Of a DNA stretch of 5,016 bases, positions 1 through 5,016 are shown piece after piece. The position numbers were made by a program, and so were the translations under genes. Under the pieces are notes generated by a model, which was not told the origin of the DNA, searched no databases, and saw nothing but the letters and a program-made list of their open reading frames with translations. The stretch lies in contig DMJC01000144.1 in assembly GCA_003451915.1 (NCBI GenBank), positions 1 through 5,016 on the forward strand. The letters run 5' to 3'. This DNA comes from Clostridiales bacterium (GTDB lineage: Bacteria; Bacillota; Clostridia; Saccharofermentanales; UBA5734). Positions within the stretch are counted from its first letter, which is position 1, and each line of letters opens with the position of its first letter.

Positions 1-715
1 TAAAAAAGGTTTGATCCTGCCTGATGCCGCAACCAATACCACCAATGGCGTGACCCTGATCAAAAATGACAAGGCATTTGCCCTGGTCACCAACCAGAAA
101 CCCGGCTTCGCCAACCAGCAAGCAGGGCAGACGGGTAAAGAGATGTATGCCATTGCCCTGACCGAACCTTACACCAACACCTATCAAGTCAACAACTTCC
201 TCTGGACCATCTCGACCAATTGTGAGGATCCGGTTTCAGCCATGAAAATGCTGAACCTGATGTACACGGATGCTGATGTCGCCAACCTGCTGATCTGGGG
301 CATCGAAGGTAAACATTATGTCAAAACCGATGTTCCGAACATCATCGATTATCCGGCCGGCGTCGACAGTTCCAATACAGGCTGGGGCCTCAACCTCGGC
401 TGGGAGATGGGCAATCAGTTCCTGTCCTATGTCTGGAAAGGCGACTCGCCCGACTTGATGACCGAATTGGCTGCCTTCAACAAATCCGCCAGAGTTTCCA
501 AAGCCATGGGCTTCGTGTTTGACTCCACTTCTGTCAAAGCTGAAATTGCCGCTCTGACCAATGTCGTCAACCAGTATAAGCTGGGTCTGGAATGCGGACA
601 ATCGAATCCTGAGGAGACCCTGCCTAAATTCATCGCTGACCTGAAAGCCAACGGCATTGACAAAGTCATCACCGAAAAGCAGAAACAGCTGGACACCTAT
701 CTGGCTAACAAATGA
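1..715 (+). CDS. Extracellular solute-binding lipoprotein of a CUT1-type sugar ABC transporter, DUF3502 C-terminus (5'-partial)
   Basis: This is the C-terminal 237 residues of a substrate-binding protein that would sit outside the membrane and hand a carbohydrate to the two permeases that follow. The frame is open from position 2 to a TGA at 713-715. The window cuts off the N-terminus, including any lipoprotein signal peptide. Counting from the first whole codon, residues 64-107 hold a pattern typical of the family: a stretch equivalent to 'A-M-x-x-L-N-L-x-Y-T-D' (80-90) followed by LLIWGIEGKHYV (96-107). Residues about 127-237 match the DUF3502 type of C-terminus, with NQFLSYVWKGD (138-148), SKAMGFVFD (166-174) and a final helix ending in IDKVITEKQKQLDTYLANK. 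Such proteins (LipO/YtcQ-like) are usually about 500 residues, so roughly half is missing. Family assignment is from remembered sequence patterns. The ligand is unknown; an oligosaccharide or glycoside is an inference. Confidence 0.9.
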   Translation, partial: KKGLILPDAATNTTNGVTLIKNDKAFALVTNQKPGFANQQAGQTGKEMYAIALTEPYTNTYQVNNFLWTISTNCEDPVSAMKMLNLMYTDADVANLLIWGIEGKHYVKTDVPNIIDYPAGVDSSNTGWGLNLGWEMGNQFLSYVWKGDSPDLMTELAAFNKSARVSKAMGFVFDSTSVKAEIAALTNVVNQYKLGLECGQSNPEETLPKFIADLKANGIDKVITEKQKQLDTYLANK

Positions 716-752
716 TCTGAATTATCCAACTATTCATTATATTCCAACCATT

Positions 753-799
753 TCCGGGCGGCTGGCCGGCCCAGCAACAAAGCTGGCAAGCCGCCCGGA
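753..799 (+). promoter_or_regulatory. GC-rich intercistronic stem-loop between binding-protein and permease genes
   Basis: The 10 bases tccgggcggc at 753-762 are perfectly complementary to gccgcccgga at 790-799, and T763-A789 extends the outer stem. An inner stem pairs ccagc (771-775) with gctgg (782-786) around the 6-nt loop aacaaa. The left arm has extra bases between the two stems (ggccggc, 764-770), which are nearly self-complementary. No run of T follows, so this is not a classical intrinsic terminator. It ends 8 bases before the permease ribosome binding site. Stem-loops in this position in sugar ABC operons (malE-malF is the known example) protect the upstream binding-protein mRNA and lower downstream expression. 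That role here is inferred. Confidence 0.75.
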
Positions 800-806
800 T
801 AACAAC

Positions 807-813
807 TGGAGGT
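807..813 (+). promoter_or_regulatory. Ribosome binding site that decides the first permease start
   Basis: The sequence tggaggt is a 6/7 match to the consensus aggaggt. Its GGAGG core (808-812) ends only 2 nt before an ATG at 815 but 8 nt before an in-frame GTG at 821. The usual SD-to-start spacing favours the GTG. Confidence 0.75.
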
Positions 814-820
814 CATGCAA

Positions 821-1756
821 GTGGATCTGCCTCTTGTTTCCCGAAAACGCAAGAAGAAATTCCGCAGATACCTGCCGCTATTTCTGATGATGAGTCCAGG
901 GCTGCTTTACCTGCTCATCAACAACTACATTCCGATGTTTGGCTTGTTTATCGCTTTTAAAAGTATCAATTTCCGACTGGGCTTCTTTGACAGTCCGTGG
1001 GTTGGCCTGGAGAATTTCAAGTATTTATTCAATTCTTCCAATGCCTGGATCATCACGCGCAACACACTGTTTTATAATGTCGGTTTTATCATCATCAATA
1101 CAACTGCAGCCATTGCCTTGGCTATTTTCCTGAATGAAATCACCAGTAAAATTTTCATGAGAATCTACCAGACGGTCATTTTGCTGCCGTTTTTGATTTC
1201 GATGGTCATTATCAGTTACCTGGTTTATGCCTTGCTCAGTTCTGAAACTGGTTTTATCGACAAAACCATCCTGCCCCTGCTCGGCTTGGATCCAGTCTCC
1301 TGGTACAGTGAGCCGAAATATTGGCCGTTTATCCTGACGGTGGTCAAGATGTGGAGTTATGTCGGCTTCCTATGTATTGTCTATCTGGCTTCGATTGTCG
1401 GCATCGATAAAGAGTATTTTGAAGCGGCGACATTGGATGGCGCCAGCAAATGGAAGCAGATCAAGCACATCACTTTGCCGCTGATCAAACCGGTCATTAT
1501 CCTGATGGTGCTGTTCGCCATCGGCAAAATATTTTATTCGGATTTCGGTTTGTTCTATCAGATCCCGCGTAATTCGGGAACCCTCTATCCGACGACGAAT
1601 GTCATCGACACCTATGTTTACCGCGGATTGCTGCAGCTGGGCGATCTTGGCATGTCTTCCGCCGCTGGTTTCTACCAGTCCCTCGTTGGTTTCATCCTGG
1701 TCATTACATCCAACCTGGTCGTCAAAAAAATCAGCCCGGAAAACGCATTGTTTTAG
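821..1756 (+). CDS. Carbohydrate ABC transporter permease, LplB-like (first of a pair)
   Basis: An integral membrane subunit that, with the next gene's product, would form the transmembrane channel of a CUT1-family sugar importer. From the GTG at 821 it is 311 residues, normal for the family. After a basic N-terminal tail (RKRKKKFRR, residues 8-16) come hydrophobic segments near 18-48, 85-105, 117-142, 168-192, 220-242 and 285-302, matching the usual six helices. The ATPase-contacting EAA loop is clear at 201-224: EAATLDGASKWKQIKHITLP, with the conserved A, DGA, I and LP positions. The early motif YIPMFGLFIAFKSI (36-49) is typical of LplB/YtcP-type permeases next to DUF3502 binding proteins. 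It starts 105 nt after the binding-protein stop, behind a stem-loop, and its TAG stop overlaps the next gene's SD. An ATG at 815 would add two residues but is badly spaced from the SD. Transported sugar unknown. Confidence 0.92.
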   Translation: MDLPLVSRKRKKKFRRYLPLFLMMSPGLLYLLINNYIPMFGLFIAFKSINFRLGFFDSPWVGLENFKYLFNSSNAWIITRNTLFYNVGFIIINTTAAIALAIFLNEITSKIFMRIYQTVILLPFLISMVIISYLVYALLSSETGFIDKTILPLLGLDPVSWYSEPKYWPFILTVVKMWSYVGFLCIVYLASIVGIDKEYFEAATLDGASKWKQIKHITLPLIKPVIILMVLFAIGKIFYSDFGLFYQIPRNSGTLYPTTNVIDTYVYRGLLQLGDLGMSSAAGFYQSLVGFILVITSNLVVKKISPENALF

Positions 1757-1759
1757 GAG
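1755..1759 (+). promoter_or_regulatory. Ribosome binding site that decides the second permease start
   Basis: AGGAG begins inside the TAG stop codon of the first permease (1754-1756) and ends 8 nt before the ATG at 1768. An in-frame GTG at 1759 overlaps the SD itself, so it is unlikely to be used. The overlap of stop and SD suggests that translation of the second permease is coupled to the first. Confidence 0.75.
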
Positions 1760-1767
1760 TGAATTGC

Positions 1768-2646
1768 ATGAGAATCGCACGATCCACACCGATCGTCTCG
1801 CATATTGTCATGATGCTGGTGACTGTCATCTGTCTTTTGCCGTTTGTTTTGCTGATCGCTTCGTCACTGTCATCTGAAAAATCGATTCTGGTTAATGGAT
1901 ATTCTTTTTTACCCAAAGAATTCAGCCTGGAAGCCTATACTTATCTTGCTAACAATGGCAATTATCTGCTGCACGCTTATGGCATTTCAATTCTGGTCAC
2001 AATCGTCGGCACCGCTGTCAGCCTGGTGATCACCTGCATGCTGGCTTACCCCCTGTCTCGGCCGGATCTGCCGTTCCGCAATAAATTTACATTCTTTGTC
2101 TTTTTCACGATCTTGTTTAACGGCGGCCTTGTGCCGACCTACTTGCTGTACAACAATATCATCGGCATCAAAAACTCGCTGTTTGCGCTGCTGATTCCGT
2201 ATCTGCTGATGAATGGCTTCAACGTCTTGATCACACGGACCTTCTTCATCACCAACATACCGCCGGCGCTGGTTGAATCGGCGTACATCGACGGCGCAGG
2301 TGAATTCATGATTTTCCGCAAGATCATCATCCCTTTGTCCCTGCCCATTGTCGCCACGATCGGCCTGTTCGTCGGAGTCGGCTACTGGAATGACTGGTTC
2401 AACGGCATGATCTTCATCAATCAGGCGAAGCTGTACAGCATCCAGAATGTTCTGAACCAGATGCTGCAAAACATCCAGTTCATGCAGAACAACCCCGACA
2501 TCGGTTCCCGCCAGAGCATGCCTTTGCCGGAAACCACGGTCAAGATGGCCATTGCGGTCGTCGGCGTCATCCCGATCCTGATCATCTATCCGTTTTTCCA
2601 GAAATATTTTGCCAAAGGCATCACCGTCGGTGCGGTCAAAGGCTGA
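1768..2646 (+). CDS. Carbohydrate ABC transporter permease, YtcP/MalG-like (second of a pair)
   Basis: The partner membrane subunit of the sugar importer, 292 residues from the ATG at 1768, which is normal for this half of CUT1 permease pairs. Hydrophobic segments lie near residues 11-34, 71-95, 105-128, 135-160, 186-208 and 258-277. The EAA loop that docks the ATPase is at 170-193: ESAYIDGAGEFMIFRKIIIP followed by LSLP, with conserved E, A, DGAGE, F and IP positions. The segment GYWNDWFNGMIFI (205-217) and the C-terminal YPFFQKYFAKGITVGAVKG (274-292) are characteristic of this permease type. It follows the first permease by 11 nt and ends in tandem stops (TGA TAA, 2644-2649). A longer version from the GTG at 1759 is disfavoured because that codon overlaps the SD. 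No ATP-binding subunit follows. Substrate cannot be inferred from the permease. Confidence 0.93.
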   Translation: MRIARSTPIVSHIVMMLVTVICLLPFVLLIASSLSSEKSILVNGYSFLPKEFSLEAYTYLANNGNYLLHAYGISILVTIVGTAVSLVITCMLAYPLSRPDLPFRNKFTFFVFFTILFNGGLVPTYLLYNNIIGIKNSLFALLIPYLLMNGFNVLITRTFFITNIPPALVESAYIDGAGEFMIFRKIIIPLSLPIVATIGLFVGVGYWNDWFNGMIFINQAKLYSIQNVLNQMLQNIQFMQNNPDIGSRQSMPLPETTVKMAIAVVGVIPILIIYPFFQKYFAKGITVGAVKG

Positions 2647-2669
2647 TAAGTTATTCCAATTGTTTTCAT

Positions 2670-2675
2670 AGGAGG
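2670..2675 (+). promoter_or_regulatory. Ribosome binding site that decides the isomerase start
   Basis: A perfect AGGAGG core lies 2 nt before an ATG at 2678 and 8 nt before a second in-frame ATG at 2684. The second has the normal spacing and is preferred. This is the strongest SD in the window. Confidence 0.8.
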
Positions 2676-2683
2676 AAATGAAA

Positions 2684-3616
2684 ATGTCTATCAAGGTTGG
2701 TCTGATTCTCTATTCTGTGCGCGATGAAATGGCAAAAGATCCGCTGCAAACCGTTGAAACAGTCGGTAAACTGGGCTATCGTTATCTTGAAGCCTGTAAT
2801 CACAATGCGATTAAAGACAGCGGGATTGGCTTTGGCGTTGATGCTGAAGATGTTAAGGCGAAACTGGACCAATATGGCTCACGCGTAATCAGTTCACATA
2901 TTTTCCCCTTTGAAATGGCCGATCTGGCCAAGGTGATTGCTTACCAGAAAGTTCTTGGCAATGAGAATATTGTCATTCCCATGGGCCGCTTTACGACCTA
3001 CGATGAAATGATGCGCCTGACTGAAGACTTTAACCGCTGGGGCAAGGCCTGCCGTGCGGAAGGAAAGACTCTGCTGTATCATAATCATGAACAGGAATAT
3101 CGCAATTTCAAAGGCAAGAATATTCTGGACTACATCGTCGAGAATACCGATCCGGACAATCTGTCATTGGAGCTGGATACTTTCTGGACCATGCGGGCTG
3201 GCTGTGATCCCGTTGAAAAGCTCAGGCACTTTGGCCATCGTGTTAAATTGATTCATCAGAAAGATTTCGCCTGGGACGCCATGGTTCCGATCAATCTGGT
3301 CGGCCTGACCGATGATGATCGTGAGATGAAGCCCGGTGACGAGTATGGCATCGACGGCAAGAGCTTTTATGCCCAGAATCCCGATCAGCGACCGGCAGCG
3401 ACCCGCATCCGGGACGCCGAAATGAAAAACACCGCTTTCACTGAAATTGGCACGGGGATCATGCCCATCCAGGCGATCATTGACGCAGCCAACAGCTATA
3501 CGGCTGCGGAGTACATCATTCTTGAACAGGATTACACCCATATGAACAGCCAGATCGAAAGTATCGAAAAAAGCATGTCGGCATTCAAGAAGTATACCGG
3601 AATTTCCTGGATGTGA
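2684..3616 (+). CDS. Sugar phosphate isomerase/epimerase-like TIM-barrel protein (xylose isomerase-like / AP endonuclease 2 superfamily)
   Basis: A predicted soluble cytoplasmic (beta/alpha)8 enzyme of 310 residues, close to the usual 260-320. It begins with a typical first strand and helix (VGLILYSVRDEMAKDP, 5-20; then KLGYRYLEACN, 29-39). Candidate metal or catalytic residues, by comparison with the ketose 3-epimerase/IolE-like superfamily, are H135/E136 in LLYHNHEQE, D165 in LSLELDTFW, H191 and D194 in KLIHQKDF, and E254 in FTEIGTG. The C-terminal ILEQD (279-283) is also typical. Between the HQKD and TEIGTG motifs lies a long polar stretch (195-250) that looks like an enlarged loop. No signal peptide is seen. 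It lies 37 nt after the second permease and overlaps the MFS gene by 4 nt, so it probably acts on the sugar or polyol imported by this locus. The family covers isomerases, epimerases, dehydratases and endonuclease IV, so the reaction is unknown. Confidence 0.88.
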   Translation: MSIKVGLILYSVRDEMAKDPLQTVETVGKLGYRYLEACNHNAIKDSGIGFGVDAEDVKAKLDQYGSRVISSHIFPFEMADLAKVIAYQKVLGNENIVIPMGRFTTYDEMMRLTEDFNRWGKACRAEGKTLLYHNHEQEYRNFKGKNILDYIVENTDPDNLSLELDTFWTMRAGCDPVEKLRHFGHRVKLIHQKDFAWDAMVPINLVGLTDDDREMKPGDEYGIDGKSFYAQNPDQRPAATRIRDAEMKNTAFTEIGTGIMPIQAIIDAANSYTAAEYIILEQDYTHMNSQIESIEKSMSAFKKYTGISWM

Positions 3617-4806
3617 GCAGGTTATTTTCGAAAGACTTCGTTCTGGTTTTACTTGTTCTCTTGCTGCTCTCGCTCTCAGGCAACATGATGAACTCTCCGT
3701 TACCGGTCTTTGCCATCCACATTGGGGCGGATAATACGATAGCAGGCCTGGTGACAGGCCTGTTCGCCTTATCCTCAATGTTCAGCCGGCCGCTGTTCGG
3801 CTGGCTGCTGGACAAAAAGGGGCGGCGCATTGTCTTGATTCTCGGTGTCCTGGCTTATGCCCTAGTTACTTTTAGTTTCAACTGGGTCGGTCTCGTTTCC
3901 ACACTGCTGCTTGTCCGTTTTGTGCAAGGGTTTGCCATGAGTGCCTACACGACTTCTCTCGGCACGATGGCGGCTGACCTGATCCCGACCAGTCAGCTTG
4001 TGGCCGGCTACGGTTATTACAGTCTACTCCAGACCCTGGCGACATCGGTCGGGCCGGCTATCGGCCTGCGCATGGCAGCCAGCAAGTCATTTAACGGGCT
4101 TTTCACCCTGTCTGCAGCCTTCGCCGGAGCCGGTCTGCTGGCGGCTTTGCTGATCAATTATGAAAAGAAGGGAATGCCCATCGTTCATCATCCTGAGATA
4201 TCCGCATCAGGAAACGGTTCAGGTAAAATGTCCAGGTTGTTTGAGAAAACAGCGATTTCGGTCACGGCAGCGGTCTTTTTCCTGTCTTTTTCGACCGGTG
4301 CGGTGATGACGTTTTTATCACCTTATGCCATTTCAAATGGCGTCAACAACATCGGCCTCTATTTTACAGCCAATGCCGTTGCAATTTTCGCGATGCGGCT
4401 GATTTTACAGAAAATCATCGGCTGGATCGGCTTGTCGAAATCTGCTGTTATCGCGCTGGCCTTTGTTGCCGGCTCCATGCTGACGCTGAGCCTGGCGCAA
4501 TCGATCGGCCTGTTTATCGTAGCTGCAATTCTCAACGGTATCGGCTGCGGGATCGTTCTGCCGATTTTCAATTCACTGATTATCCAGTTTTGCCCGCCGC
4601 ACCGGCGCGGAGCCGCCAGTGCAACTTATTACATCGGTATCGACTCAGGGATTGGCGCAGGAGCGGTCCTCGGCGGAATCATCACTAAGGCGGCGGGCTA
4701 TCCGGCACTGTTTATGATTTCGGTTGCCGGAGTTGTGATCGCGTTTGCAGTGTATGCGTTCCGGATACGGTATCAGTATCGGGCTATGGCTGCAGCAGAA
4801 AAGTGA
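3613..4806 (+). CDS. Major facilitator superfamily (MFS) transporter, 12 transmembrane helices
   Basis: An inner-membrane secondary transporter of 397 residues, a standard MFS length. Helix 1 is at about 9-27 and helix 2 at 42-62. The MFS signature loop between helices 2 and 3 is clear: GWLLDKKGRR (63-72), a good match to G-x-x-x-D-x-x-G-R-R. Six helices fall before a polar central loop (183-212) and six after it. In the second half, PPHRRGAASATYY (328-340) lies in the position of the repeated loop motif. The start is the GTG at 3613, whose GTGA overlaps the isomerase TGA. No good SD precedes it, which points to translational coupling. An ATG at 3685 would remove helix 1 and is rejected. The overall look resembles the broad YhhS/arabinose-efflux-like MFS group. 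Whether it imports a sugar or exports a metabolite cannot be told, but its coupling to the isomerase gene suggests a related small solute. Confidence 0.92.
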   Translation: MSRLFSKDFVLVLLVLLLLSLSGNMMNSPLPVFAIHIGADNTIAGLVTGLFALSSMFSRPLFGWLLDKKGRRIVLILGVLAYALVTFSFNWVGLVSTLLLVRFVQGFAMSAYTTSLGTMAADLIPTSQLVAGYGYYSLLQTLATSVGPAIGLRMAASKSFNGLFTLSAAFAGAGLLAALLINYEKKGMPIVHHPEISASGNGSGKMSRLFEKTAISVTAAVFFLSFSTGAVMTFLSPYAISNGVNNIGLYFTANAVAIFAMRLILQKIIGWIGLSKSAVIALAFVAGSMLTLSLAQSIGLFIVAAILNGIGCGIVLPIFNSLIIQFCPPHRRGAASATYYIGIDSGIGAGAVLGGIITKAAGYPALFMISVAGVVIAFAVYAFRIRYQYRAMAAAEK

Positions 4807-4821
4807 CTGGCAAGAAACAGA

Positions 4822-5016
4822 TTAGCTGCGTTCCTCCCAGTCAAAACTTCGGCTGACAGCTTTTCGCCACCCTTGCAATAATTTTTCACGATGGTCAGAC
4901 GTCATGTTTGGCAATGTTACATAGTCCTTTTTTCGCTGCTCGACAATTTCGTGCTGGCTTTTCCAGACCCCGGCGGACAGCCCGGCCAGGTAGGCAGCAC
5001 CCAGTGCAGTTATTTC
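4822..5016 (-). CDS. glpK: Glycerol kinase, C-terminal end (5'-partial, runs off the right edge)
   Basis: On the minus strand, from the window edge to a TAA stop (complement of 4822-4824), there are 64 codons of the C-terminus of an FGGY-family kinase. The first residues, EITALGAAYLAGLSAGVW, match the GlpK block E-x-T-A-L-G-A-A-Y-L-A-G-L. The tail, with LPNMTSDHREKLLQGWRKAV (35-54) and then SRSFDWEERS, matches the GlpK end pattern P-x-M-x(5)-R-x-x-x-x-x-G-W-x-x-A-V. Xylulokinase and ribulokinase differ in both blocks. The enzyme phosphorylates glycerol to glycerol 3-phosphate with ATP in the cytoplasm. It is convergent with the MFS gene with only 15 nt between stop codons, so it belongs to a separate transcription unit and may be unrelated to the sugar operon. 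The ATP-binding and substrate residues of the N-terminal half are not in the window. Confidence 0.9.
   Translation of the reverse strand, partial: EITALGAAYLAGLSAGVWKSQHEIVEQRKKDYVTLPNMTSDHREKLLQGWRKAVSRSFDWEERS

Noticed and set aside
716..752. AT-rich stretch with a TATATT-like box (near 738-743) as an internal promoter
   Set aside because: No convincing -35 box at proper spacing is present, and the position before the stem-loop fits a shared transcript better. One weak hexamer is not enough.
657..887. Plus-strand open frame bridging the binding-protein/permease gap
   Set aside because: It overlaps the end of one real gene and the start of another in a different frame, and its middle is the stem-loop. 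No family resemblance is visible.
1987..2694. Long minus-strand open frame (235 codons) opposite the second permease
   Set aside because: Its product is a run of D, Q, R, H and V residues with no recognisable domain. It lies fully antisense to a well-supported permease, so it is a shadow of that gene's codon pattern.
3743..3762. Two copies of the palindrome caggcctg, possible operator half-sites
   Set aside because: They lie inside the MFS coding region and encode ordinary helix residues (AGLVTGL), far from any promoter.
3164..3778. Minus-strand open frame (204 codons) across the isomerase/MFS junction
   Set aside because: It spans two real plus-strand genes, shows no domain I recognise and has low-complexity shadow composition.
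4302..4322. Short inverted repeat ggtgat/atcacc inside the MFS gene
   Set aside because: It is six pairs within coding sequence around a T-rich loop and needs no explanation beyond chance.
4804..4843. Inverted repeat tgactgg/ccagtca as a terminator between MFS and glpK
   Set aside because: The stem is only 7 bp with a 26-nt loop and is not followed by a proper T-run on the plus strand. It is too weak to call.

Overview
The window looks like bacterial chromosome from a Bacillota-type organism. It is an ordinary carbohydrate uptake and metabolism locus. The base composition looks close to 50% GC by eye. Shine-Dalgarno (SD) sequences are strong (tGGAGGt, AGGAG, AGGAGG). A solute-binding protein with a DUF3502-type C-terminus, followed by LplB-like and YtcP-like permeases, is an arrangement best known from Bacillota such as Paenibacillus, Clostridia and Erysipelotrichia, though relatives occur in some spirochaetes. 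I cannot name a genus.

Layout. Positions 1-4806 hold five genes on the plus strand, in this order: (1) the 3' part of an extracellular sugar-binding lipoprotein, whose 5' end lies outside the window; (2) a first ABC permease; (3) a second ABC permease; (4) a sugar phosphate isomerase/epimerase-like TIM-barrel protein; (5) a 12-helix MFS transporter. The spacings are 105, 11 and 37 nt, then a 4-nt overlap, so this reads as one operon whose promoter lies upstream of the window. A strong GC-rich stem-loop without a U-tract sits in the first gap. It probably separates the high expression of the binding protein from the lower expression of the permeases. At the right edge, on the minus strand and convergent, is the last 64 codons of glycerol kinase (glpK). 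It ends only 15 nt from the MFS stop.

How the genes could work together. The binding protein captures a carbohydrate, probably an oligosaccharide or glycoside, and the two permeases import it. No ATPase gene is present in the window, so a shared MsmX/MsmK-type ATPase encoded elsewhere is expected. The TIM-barrel protein would then isomerise, epimerise or oxidise/dehydrate the released sugar or polyol. The MFS protein would carry a related small solute in or out. The substrate cannot be read from this sequence.

For three genes the SD position argues for the second of two closely spaced in-frame start codons, and the coordinates given here follow that. I found no mobile element, CRISPR array, tRNA/rRNA or convincing new system. 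No stretch of more than 300 bases lacks a gene.
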